Under the pieces are notes generated by a model that was given only the letters and a program-made list of their open reading frames with translations, had not been told where the DNA came from and searched no databases. Below, piece by piece: positions 56,674 through 64,000 of a stretch of DNA of 64,000 nt. Location: positions 60,037 to 124,036 of the forward strand of contig NZ_BAIZ01000003.1 of NCBI RefSeq assembly GCF_000613445.1. The letters are read 5' to 3'. The position numbers were made by a program, and so were the translations under genes. Source of the DNA: Hoylesella shahii DSM 15611 = JCM 12083. Lineage in GTDB: Bacteria; Bacteroidota; Bacteroidia; Bacteroidales; Bacteroidaceae. Position 1 is the first letter of the stretch; each line of letters begins with the position of its first letter.

Positions 56674-58984
56674 TTTACTCTCCAATAAGAGAATGACACT
56701 CTTTCTTTTATTTCTTATACCTTGGATAGGAAATGCACAAGTACAAACTTATCATGGTAGAGTGTTTGACTCCAAAGGACGACCTTTGGAGTTCGCTAAC
56801 GTCATCGCTTTGTCCTTACCCGATTCGGTAATCACAAAGGGCACTGTTACAAATGATACAGGAGAGTTTACACTCTCACTGGAGAATCTCATTGATAAAC
56901 CCATATTTAAAGTTAGTCTTATTGGCTACCAAACCACATTTTCAACCCAAGACAAAATAGATTCCATCACATTACCAACTTCTTCTGTTCAGCTAGCAGA
57001 AGTTGTTGTCAGAGGTAACAAGAAAGCCTTTTCTATGAGAGACAATAAACTGGTGTGTAATGTAGCTGGAACAGTCCTCAGCTCAGAGAGTCATGTCAAC
57101 GATTTGCTAGGTAAACTGCCTGGTTTTTACATGCAAGGCGACCAGTTAAAATCGATAAATCAAGGCAGCATCATGTATTTTCTCAACAACCGACCTGCAA
57201 CTGTACAAGAAATTGCTTGCCTTGACGTTAGGACAATCAAGCATATTGAGATAGATAGGCATCCTGGTGCTCGATATTCGGGAGAAGTGGGCTGCGTGGT
57301 AGCTATCCACACAAATTCATTATTAGAGGGAATTTCCGCTTTTTTACGCTCTTATTCCAGGGTTAACCACCGACTTACGCAGGGTGTTGATGGAGAAATA
57401 AGATACCGGTATAAAAGATTTAGTATCACCCTCGGTGCAGACTATACGGTATATCAATCGCAACCGCAACAGGAAAATACGTTTGAACTATTAAACACAG
57501 CAACGCAATGGAAAGTGAAGGCAGAAGACACGAAGAAGAAAAACAGGAACAAAGAGCAATCATACTTTGCTAACCTTGAATATAACTTCACAGACCAGCA
57601 CCAACTTAACGTAAGATATACAAGACGACCATCGCATACCAACGTATACATGGTTGGTCATCTGTCTGTATGGAAAGGAAATGAATACATCAATGAAGAC
57701 TTCGACAATAACCGTTCAAGTCATAGTACAGAAGACAACATTAATCTTTATTACAGAGGAAATCTGAGTAAGCATTGGATGATTGACTTCTCCACTGATT
57801 GGTATCAGCAAAGAAACACTGCAGAACAAAACCTACAAGAAAAGACGCGTTTCACAAAGATAGACTCAAGAGGAAACAGTTCATTGTGGGGTTTTTCTCC
57901 CCGTGCCGTCTATCAAATAAAGCGGACTAAGCTCGAAATGGGTGTTGATTGGAGCAAATCTGTTATTCAAGGTTCAACAACGTTGAATATTGATGACGCC
58001 CTACCCACCGACAACAAAATTCAGGAAATAAAGAAAGCAGGATATATTGGAGCCAATTGGAGCACTCCAAACGAAAGATGGAACTTCAGCCTTGCACTGC
58101 GTTTTGAGAAAACAAACAAATGCTACCAAAATAACACCACCAATACAGAATCCCAAAGTTACGCTTACCAAACGCTACTCCCATCTTTTGCGCTTTCTTA
58201 TTCGCTAGGACAATGGACGCATCAGTTCAACTACAACTCTTCTATAGCATATCCCTCATTCAGTCAGCTTACAAGTGGCGACATATACATCAATCGGTAT
58301 AACATCAAAGAGAGTAACCCAAGTCTAGAACGTTCTGTTGTGCATAACGTTAGTTACGATTGTTCTTTTCGTTGGTTATACCTATCGGTTGGTTATACCT
58401 ATACCTATCGTCCCATCTTAGAGACATTCGAGTTGGATTCATATAAAGGTGAACATCGAATTAAAGTTATACCTCAAAACCTAAACCACATGCAAGGCTT
58501 CAAGTTGATTGCCAATGCTGCTCCACGCTTTGGGTTTTATGAGCCTAGGTATATGTTGGGCTACATCCAAAACTTTATCACCCTCCCTGCCAGCAAAGGT
58601 GGTTCGGCCTACTCTATTAGTAAGCCATTTGTAATTCTAGCTTTGAACAATGGTTTTACTTTCCCTGGGCAGTGGGTGCTAAATTTAGACTACTCCTACA
58701 ATGGGGCAGGCAGTAGTGGGTATATAGAGTATAGTTCATCATCATCTCTCAATTGCTCCATTCAAAAACAATTCTTTGATAAGCGCCTACAAGTGAACCT
58801 AAAACTGACTGATATACTCAATGCTTCTACCCCGCGAATAAATGGAAAATTACACGGTGTTTTATTGAACGGACGCTCTTGGATGGACTCTCGAACGCTT
58901 CGTTTAAATGCCATTTGGTACTTCAATCAACATCGAACAATAAAGAAACACTCCTCAATTTCATCAGAAGTAAACAGATTATGA
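56633..58984 (+). CDS. Outer-membrane beta-barrel protein with CarboxypepD_reg domain
   Basis: 783 residues from ATG 56633; ATG 56693 (MTLFLLFLIPWIGNAQ) is an alternative that avoids overlap with the SPASM-like remnant but leaves the signal peptide without a charged start. After the signal, YHGRVFDSKGRPLEFANVIA begins a CarboxypepD_reg domain (to about 125), then a plug-like region with VNDLLGKLPGF and HIEIDRHPGARYSGEVGCVV, and a long barrel ending LRLNAIWYFN. This is the OMP_b-brl_3/TonB-receptor-like group. Its stop overlaps the transporter ATG (ATGA), so it probably forms the outer-membrane part of the export route. Confidence 0.88.
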   Translation: MHIEFYRKSWKGFNLLSNKRMTLFLLFLIPWIGNAQVQTYHGRVFDSKGRPLEFANVIALSLPDSVITKGTVTNDTGEFTLSLENLIDKPIFKVSLIGYQTTFSTQDKIDSITLPTSSVQLAEVVVRGNKKAFSMRDNKLVCNVAGTVLSSESHVNDLLGKLPGFYMQGDQLKSINQGSIMYFLNNRPATVQEIACLDVRTIKHIEIDRHPGARYSGEVGCVVAIHTNSLLEGISAFLRSYSRVNHRLTQGVDGEIRYRYKRFSITLGADYTVYQSQPQQENTFELLNTATQWKVKAEDTKKKNRNKEQSYFANLEYNFTDQHQLNVRYTRRPSHTNVYMVGHLSVWKGNEYINEDFDNNRSSHSTEDNINLYYRGNLSKHWMIDFSTDWYQQRNTAEQNLQEKTRFTKIDSRGNSSLWGFSPRAVYQIKRTKLEMGVDWSKSVIQGSTTLNIDDALPTDNKIQEIKKAGYIGANWSTPNERWNFSLALRFEKTNKCYQNNTTNTESQSYAYQTLLPSFALSYSLGQWTHQFNYNSSIAYPSFSQLTSGDIYINRYNIKESNPSLERSVVHNVSYDCSFRWLYLSVGYTYTYRPILETFELDSYKGEHRIKVIPQNLNHMQGFKLIANAAPRFGFYEPRYMLGYIQNFITLPASKGGSAYSISKPFVILALNNGFTFPGQWVLNLDYSYNGAGSSGYIEYSSSSSLNCSIQKQFFDKRLQVNLKLTDILNASTPRINGKLHGVLLNGRSWMDSRTLRLNAIWYFNQHRTIKKHSSISSEVNRL

Positions 58985-61191
58985 TTTTAAGAAAACAGCG
59001 AGACGCAATGGATTGTGGTCCATCTTGTTTGGTAATGATTGCTAAACATCATGGAAAAGATGTTGATATAGAACAATTGCGCAACATATGTTCTTTGGGT
59101 AAAGACGGTGTATCAATGTTGGGTATTAGTAAAGCCGCTGAATCTATTGGATTCAAAACAATTGGCGGAAGATCCTCTTTCGATGTGCTTGCCCATGAAT
59201 TTCCTTTACCTTGCATTGTCCACTGGAATCAAAATCATTTTGTAGTAGTCTATAAGATAAAGAAACGTAAAGGTTTATATTCTATTTATGTCGCAGATCC
59301 AGGCAAAGGGCTTATAACCTATACAAAAGAGGATTTTTGCACACATTGGATAAGTACTCAAACCAGTAGTGTGGAAAAGGGAATTGCTCTACTTCTTGAG
59401 CCAACAGAACAATTTTATATCCTAAATCAAGTGGAACATTCTCCCTCTCAAAGTCGCATTAATTTTCTATGGAGTTACCTTAAGAGGTACAAGCGCTTCT
59501 TTGTACAACTGATATTGGGGTTATTGCTCAGCTCTCTATTGCAACTTATCTTTCCTTTTCTCACACAAGCCATCGTTGATACAGGCATCGGAGGAAAAGA
59601 TATAGGCTTTATATGGCTTATTTTATTAGCACAGATGATGCTTCTTTTCAGTCGAACCGCCATTGATTTTATCCGTTCAAAGATTCTTCTGCACATCTCC
59701 ACACGCATCAATATCTCACTCATTTCCGACTTTTTCATCAAATTGATGAAGCTGCCAATGAATTTTTTCGATACAAAGCTGCTGGGCGACCTATTGCAAC
59801 GTATCGAAGACCATCGACGAGTGGAGCAATTCCTCACGTCAAGTAGTCTAAGTTTGCTTTTTTCATTCTTCACTTTCCTTGTCTTCGGTATCGTTCTTGC
59901 AGTCTATAATGTTGGGATATTCCTCGTCTTCCTTTTAGGAACATCGCTTTATGCAGGCTGGATAGTTCTCTTCCTCAGAAAACGTAGACAACTTGACTAC
60001 AAATACTTTGAGCAAGCAGGTCGTAACCGCAATGTAACCTATCAACTCATTAGCGGCATGCAAGAAATCAAGTTACAGGGATGTGAGCATCGTAAACGTT
60101 GGGAGTGGGAGGACGTGCAAGCCGATCTCTTTAAGGTAAATCTCCAATCACTAAACCTCCAACAAGTACAGCAAGCAGGAAGTATAACTATCAACGAGGT
60201 GAAGAACATCCTCATTACCGTTCTTGCTGCCACAGCTGTGATACATGGCAACATGACGCTTGGTATGATGTTAGCTGTACAATATATCATCGGGCAACTC
60301 AATAGCCCAGTTGAACAACTCATTCAATTCATTTATTCTTGGCAAGATGTAAGCATCAGCCTTGACCGTATGAACGAAATACATACAGAAGCGAATGAGG
60401 AAAATACAGAGCGAGACCTAAGCTCTTATACCGAAGAATCACAAGAAGGTCATTCTATTACAATAAGAGATCTTTCATTCAAGTACGACCTATATAATAT
60501 TCGGGATACTCTATCAAATATCAGCCTTTCTATCCCCAATGGTAAGGTGACTGCTATCGTGGGGGCAAGTGGAAGCGGAAAAACCACCCTCATTAAACTC
60601 CTTCTTGGTTTCTATAAACCGCTGAGTGGTAATATCATGATAGGTAATGCCAATCTTAACGTGTGCAATCTTGGTTGGTGGCGAAGCCAATGCGGAGCTG
60701 TGATGCAAGAGGAGGGGTATCTCTTCTCAGATACTATTGCGAGGAACATCGCTATATCAGACGATGAACCTGACATAGAACGCATCCGCCATGCTGCACG
60801 TGTCGCTAATATTGCCAATTATATAGAAGCACTACCTCTCGCCTACAACACCATGATAGGACAAGATGGACAGGGAATTAGTCAGGGACAACGGCAACGT
60901 ATATTAATAGCAAGAGTTGTTTATAAAAATCCACTATTTGTTTTCTTGGATGAAGCCACTAATGCTCTTGACGCTAACAATGAACGATCTATTACTGAAA
61001 ATTTATCGGACTTCTATAAAGGAAAAACCGTGGTTGTGGTGGCACATCGCCTTTCCACTGTCAGTAATGCTGACCAGATAGTAGTATTGGACGAAGGAAA
61101 AATCGTAGAAATTGGCACACATGAGGAATTGACCTCCAAACGTGGCAAATACTTCGTCTTAGTGAAGAATCAATTAGAATTAGGTAACTGA
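58981..61191 (+). CDS. C39-peptidase ABC exporter (bacteriocin-type)
   Basis: 736 residues from ATG 58981. Residues 1-135 are a C39 peptidase that cuts double-glycine leaders: the catalytic Cys is in QRDAMDCGPSC (Cys12), the His in VHWNQNHFVVVYK near 89, and the Asp in YVADPGKG near 107. A six-segment membrane domain spans about 155-440. The ATPase has Walker A GASGSGKTT near 527, signature GISQGQRQRILIAR near 632 and Walker B FVFLDEATNALD near 652. It should trim and export a peptide across the inner membrane. The precursor is not visible nearby. Confidence 0.94.
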   Translation: MILRKQRDAMDCGPSCLVMIAKHHGKDVDIEQLRNICSLGKDGVSMLGISKAAESIGFKTIGGRSSFDVLAHEFPLPCIVHWNQNHFVVVYKIKKRKGLYSIYVADPGKGLITYTKEDFCTHWISTQTSSVEKGIALLLEPTEQFYILNQVEHSPSQSRINFLWSYLKRYKRFFVQLILGLLLSSLLQLIFPFLTQAIVDTGIGGKDIGFIWLILLAQMMLLFSRTAIDFIRSKILLHISTRINISLISDFFIKLMKLPMNFFDTKLLGDLLQRIEDHRRVEQFLTSSSLSLLFSFFTFLVFGIVLAVYNVGIFLVFLLGTSLYAGWIVLFLRKRRQLDYKYFEQAGRNRNVTYQLISGMQEIKLQGCEHRKRWEWEDVQADLFKVNLQSLNLQQVQQAGSITINEVKNILITVLAATAVIHGNMTLGMMLAVQYIIGQLNSPVEQLIQFIYSWQDVSISLDRMNEIHTEANEENTERDLSSYTEESQEGHSITIRDLSFKYDLYNIRDTLSNISLSIPNGKVTAIVGASGSGKTTLIKLLLGFYKPLSGNIMIGNANLNVCNLGWWRSQCGAVMQEEGYLFSDTIARNIAISDDEPDIERIRHAARVANIANYIEALPLAYNTMIGQDGQGISQGQRQRILIARVVYKNPLFVFLDEATNALDANNERSITENLSDFYKGKTVVVVAHRLSTVSNADQIVVLDEGKIVEIGTHEELTSKRGKYFVLVKNQLELGN

Positions 61192-61192
61192 T

Positions 61193-61687
61193 ATGGAAAA
61201 GACGAAGAGACAAGAACGAAGCTTTGAACTTCGTAGTGAGAAGGTACGCAGTATCGTGGGACAAATACCTTCTTCACTTATCCGCTATGGCATAACTACC
61301 ATTGGAGTCGTGTTAAGTTTTCTTTTTACCATAGCCTATTTTCTCCCTTATAAGCAGATTTACTCAGGGACGGCAGTTATACACGAAGTTACAAGTGAGC
61401 AGAAAGTCGATACCACAGAAATGACTGTTTTATTAAAATTTGGAGAGAAACATCCAAATATCCTTATAGAAGAGACTTCTATTGAGTTTCTATCGGTTGC
61501 AGGAGTCTCAAATGGAAATATTCTTTCTCTTTCCATGAAACGTGACACCCTTGGTAGGCAAGAGGCTCTCTGTCGTGTGCCATTACAATCAATGAAAAAA
61601 ATGGAGCATAGTGAAGTCGATTTTTTATTAATAGTCCAATCTGGCAACTTATTGACTCATCTTTTCTCTGAATTCTTTGGGAAATAG
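61193..61687 (+). CDS. Small membrane protein resembling the N-terminal anchor of HlyD-type adaptors
   Basis: 164 residues. The start LRSEKVRSIVGQIPSSLIRYGI followed by one membrane segment (TTIGVVLSFLFTIAYFLP; quoted in two parts) matches the N-terminus of Bacteroidetes HlyD-family secretion adaptors. The remaining 110 periplasmic residues are beta-rich and lack the coiled-coil hairpin and lipoyl halves of a full adaptor (about 400 residues). It follows the transporter by 1 bp (TGATATG). I infer a reduced adaptor linking the ABC exporter to the barrel protein; it could also be an unrelated small protein with a similar anchor. Confidence 0.65.
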   Translation: MEKTKRQERSFELRSEKVRSIVGQIPSSLIRYGITTIGVVLSFLFTIAYFLPYKQIYSGTAVIHEVTSEQKVDTTEMTVLLKFGEKHPNILIEETSIEFLSVAGVSNGNILSLSMKRDTLGRQEALCRVPLQSMKKMEHSEVDFLLIVQSGNLLTHLFSEFFGK

Positions 61688-61772
61688 CTCCTTATATGAG
61701 AGGTGCTTATTATCTTTGTACCGTAAGACCAAGATAAACACTCCTCGCAGGTACGAAGTACTGGACTAAGAT

Positions 61773-61916
61773 ACTATAAAACATGAAATTCTGCACTATT
61801 TGCCTGTGCCAAAACGTGGTTATGCCTCAAAAAGTGACCTGGCGAAAGTTATTCAATGTATTTTCAACAAGTTGAAAACTGGTTGCCAATGGCAGATTAC
61901 TTCTGTGTTTGCTTGA
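61773..61916 (+). pseudogene. Insertion-sequence transposase fragment (IS5-type N-terminus)
   Basis: The frame reads IKHEILHYLPVPKRGYASKS, continues DLAKVIQCIFNKLKTGCQWQ and then stops after ITSVFA. The pattern, ending in K-L-K-T-G-C-Q-W, is that of the first 40 residues of IS5-group transposases common in Prevotella. No DDE domain follows, so it is a decayed remnant. It lies 86 bp after the small membrane protein gene. Confidence 0.7.
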
Positions 61917-62219
61917 TGCCGTCTCCGTTGGCCGTGGGCAGAATGCCATGCAACCATTTGCGCAGGTGGTTGTAAGCGTATGTGCTTTCTGGCTCCGTTG
62001 TCTTTGCATGCGTACACAGCGCAATCTGTTTTGTCTTGTTTTCAGTAAGAAATTTAACATTATGAGTGCAGTTTTCGCCAACAATCGCCCACCTTGCCGC
62101 AAAAAATCGATTCTCGCGAAGGTTCGTTTTGATGCAAAAAGGGGTTAGTTGTACTTGCAGGCAAAATGAATTTTTATTTAAGCTAACCGCCACTAACACT
62201 CGTTTTTTTGCGATTTGCA
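61917..62219. other. Gene-free region between IS fragment and array
   Basis: Minus-strand open frames here run into the repeat array and have no recognisable domain; I regard the region as non-coding. Confidence 0.4.
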
Positions 62220-62351
62220 GCAAAATATAGTGCGTTTTGATGCTAAACGCAGTGTAATATGCCGCTAAACGCAATGCGTTTTGATGCTAAATGCAAGGTA
62301 AAATGGTGCTAAATACAGCGCAAAATGCTGCTAAATGAAAGGTGAAAAGCA
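62220..62351 (+). repeat. 22-bp phased repeat array, locus 3
   Basis: Units begin at 62220, 62242, 62264, 62286, 62308 and 62330, exactly 22 bp apart; five begin GCTAAA. They are more diverged from each other than in loci 1 and 2, yet without any length change. The consensus GCTAAAyGCAnnGnnnnATGnn resembles the locus 1 unit in its first half. Confidence 0.8.
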
Positions 62352-63207
62352 TAAATATCCACCGAAAACGTATAAACAAAACCTTTTAGAACCATTAAAA
62401 ACATGACTGGAAAGGGCAAAATAGACACTAAAAAGTGGCATTTTAGGGTCTAAAAGTGGTTTTTGGGCGTGAGAAATAATGAGTTGGCAAGCAATCTAGA
62501 AAGGCAAAATGGTGCAAAATGTAGGTTTTGTCCTTAATAATAGACAAAACGAGATGCGTGAAAGGCAATAAAAAGTGGCTTTTTACCTACTTTTTAGCCT
62601 GTTTTCTCGCTAGAACGAAGTGAAAAATAAAGCGTGATTGTAAAATAAAAGAAAACAATTTAAGATTTTAAGTTGATGGGTCTTTGGTTTTGCAAGTTGA
62701 TGAGTTGATGTATTAGGATGTTGTTGTTTTTTGTGAGATTATAAGCCTGTGAGTTGGTTTGTCCATCTCTTCGTATATGATAGTAGGGTTTATCTTGGTT
62801 TTACGGCACAAAGACAATAAACTTCTCGTAATTTATAGAAATATTAAAAGTCAAAAGGGCCTTATTGTGTAAGACACAATGACTTAAATTAGAAAGTTGT
62901 TAATGTGGTTAACATACTAACGATGTGATGTACGTTAGACGAGTTATCCTTACGCCAAAGCACAGCTTTGGTTAGTATAAATGTTCGTTTGACGATGGAA
63001 CAACGAAGAAAATCCAAGCAGATACGAAAAAAAGTGATGTCGCCCAATAATACGCTAACTTATCAAAGGCATTATCATGGTGTATGAGAGAGGCATTGTT
63101 AGAACATGGAAAGAACTTTTCAAAAACGACACAAAGACGTTATAGCACCGTATTGAAACATAAACGGTAACTGCCACATTCTAGAAGTAAGTGTCAAACG
63201 AGCGGTC
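62352..63207. other. Gene-free region downstream of locus 3
   Basis: Holds a CTAAAAGTGG / CCACTTTTTAG-type inverted pattern near 62430-62460, GAGTTGATG-type repeats at 62661-62760 (27 bp at 62730-62756 match 23805-23831 at 21 positions) and a small hairpin CCAAAGCACAGCTTTGG near 62954. No gene recognised in about 850 bp. Confidence 0.45.
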
Positions 63208-63798
63208 TTACGCAACTGCATTCAAAGAGAACCGTATCACCTTTTTATCTGTAAGGTCGACCAACACTCTGCCAAAATGCTTTCCACCGTCATGCGGGAG
63301 GCTGTAAACACGTTGAAGGTAAGCACTCACACTTTCCCCATAGTTCACATAAACAAAAGCAAGCAAGTTTATTTCCACAATGTGATGCCCCTTTTGCTCA
63401 TATCCAAGGTACTGCTTATAATAATGTGTCAGAGGTAAGGGCTTTATGTTCTCCATTACGTCGCATCCCTCTTTCCCCATTTTCGCGCTCGCCTTAGGTT
63501 CGGCAACGAGGTTGTTTCCCCCATCCTCCACATATTTTTCCAATATTTTTTTGGCCATTTTCATTTCATCAACCGATAATTGATAAGGTTTCTTATCTTT
63601 CCCAAACTCCTCATAAAACGCTTCTAATGACAGGATAAAGTCAAGAGAGTCTTTATTGTCTTTAATAGCCTCGTAAGGGACACGAGGGTAAAGTCTAGCT
63701 TGTTCACTATCAACAGTGCGAGGTTTACTAGTGTAATGGCATCCAGCAACTACAACAAGAACAACTATCAATAAAACTGAAACTTTTATCGTATTCAT
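63208..63798 (-). CDS. Lipoprotein of unknown function
   Basis: 196 residues. Signal peptide MNTIKVSVLLIVVLVVVAGC with the lipidated Cys at residue 20. The mature part is charged and mostly helical at first (SLDFILSLEAFYEEFGKDKK, DEMKMAKKILEKYVED), then beta-rich (HHIVEINLLAFVYVNYG, HFGRVLVDLTDKKVIRFSL). I do not recognise a family. A TATATTTG -7 element is at 63839-63832 (minus), 33 bp before the ATG. Confidence 0.75.
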   Translation of the reverse strand: MNTIKVSVLLIVVLVVVAGCHYTSKPRTVDSEQARLYPRVPYEAIKDNKDSLDFILSLEAFYEEFGKDKKPYQLSVDEMKMAKKILEKYVEDGGNNLVAEPKASAKMGKEGCDVMENIKPLPLTHYYKQYLGYEQKGHHIVEINLLAFVYVNYGESVSAYLQRVYSLPHDGGKHFGRVLVDLTDKKVIRFSLNAVA

Positions 63799-63831
63799 AT
63801 ATGTACGTTGTCAAACAAAAGTGCACAACTA

Positions 63832-63839
63832 CAAATATA
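63832..63839 (-). promoter_or_regulatory. -7 element for the lipoprotein gene
   Basis: TATATTTG on the minus strand; the -33 region is not convincing. Confidence 0.4.
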
Positions 63840-63840
63840 G

Positions 63841-64000
63841 TTATTTACTCTGATATTTCATTGTTTTATTATCAAAAATTCTTTTGTTGATAGGCTTTGC
63901 ATCATACTTCTCTGTCTCTATGAACTGATGGTCGAAATCAACATCATACATCTCACCCGCTTTCAGTTGGCCAGATGCAAATATACAATTGAGCAATAAT
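63841..64000 (-). CDS. C-terminal end of a gene cut by the right window edge
   Basis: On the minus strand a frame is open from base 64000 to a TAA at 63843-63841 and gives 52 residues (LNCIFASGQLKAGEMYDVDF, then HQFIETEKYDAKPINKRIFD and a basic ending). The length of open frame alone is weak support, but codon use is like that of its neighbours and the lipoprotein follows on the same strand after 42 bp. No family recognised. Confidence 0.4.
   Translation of the reverse strand, partial: LLLNCIFASGQLKAGEMYDVDFDHQFIETEKYDAKPINKRIFDNKTMKYQSK

Noticed and set aside
61827..62274. Two overlapping minus-strand open frames of 91 and 125 codons
   Set aside because: They run through the IS fragment and the 22-bp array, have no family features and no start signals; treated as chance frames.

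Overview
The window looks like chromosome of a Prevotella-like member of the Bacteroidetes (order Bacteroidales). The evidence is Bacteroidetes-type promoters (-7 element TAnnTTTG, usually with TTG/TTTG 20 bp upstream), weak ribosome binding sites, many lipoproteins and CarboxypepD_reg/beta-barrel outer-membrane proteins, type IX secretion-associated domains, a UpxY/NusG paralog and the galM-gluP-galK order. Most genes are core functions; there are no phage, CRISPR or conjugative genes.

Layout. 1-2.5 kb: murB (cut by the left edge) and a lipoprotein, divergent from pheS. 3-5.6 kb: M48 peptidase and two tandem DUF1266 paralogs. 5.6-7.4 kb: gene-free region with a 43-bp-stem hairpin and a strictly 22-bp-phased array. 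7.4-17.5 kb: CarboxypepD_reg protein, YbiT-like ABC-F ATPase, grpE-dnaJ-folC, galM-gluP-galK. 17.7-17.9 kb: a 233-bp MITE-like element with a 9-bp target duplication. 18-22.6 kb: a DUF2400/TIGR02757 gene facing a six-gene operon (NusG paralog, MgtC, nitroreductase, DUF2520, kdsC, maf). 23-25.2 kb: NrtR-like Nudix protein and a two-domain ADP-ribosylglycohydrolase. 25.3-26.6 kb: second gene-free repeat region, related to the first. 26.6-29.3 kb: winged-helix regulator plus membrane protein under a promoter with palindromic operators, and a MATE exporter. 29.4-33.2 kb: metA, U32 peptidase, zinc-ribbon membrane lipoprotein. 33.6-36.7 kb: two small winged-helix proteins, aspS, two identical tRNA-Lys genes. 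37-49.4 kb: DUF1460 and DUF4421 proteins, oxidoreductase, outer-membrane protein, pyk, kdsB, T9SS plug-domain protein, pgk, queC, radA. 49.5-56.3 kb: solute-binding lipoprotein, TPR protein, gliding-motility C-terminal-domain protein, uvrA. 56.5-61.7 kb: a peptide-export locus (remnant of a radical-SAM/SPASM tail, OmpB-type barrel, C39-peptidase ABC transporter, HlyD-anchor-like small protein). 61.7-63.2 kb: decayed insertion sequence and third 22-bp array. 63.2-64 kb: lipoprotein and a gene cut by the right edge.

Two observations run across the window. First, at least nine sites in eight loci (DUF1266 copy, folC, gluP, DUF2520, U32, oxidoreductase/DUF4421, queC, uvrA twice) are explained by one missing base, usually in a short run of one nucleotide; restoring it gives normal-length genes each time, so these probably reflect consensus errors and I annotate the genes as whole. 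Second, three distant gene-free regions carry degenerate arrays of related 22-bp units with no length variation, two of them sharing a ~115-bp conserved block in the same relative orientation; a fourth array has the same 22-bp period but another sequence. I know of no described function for these.
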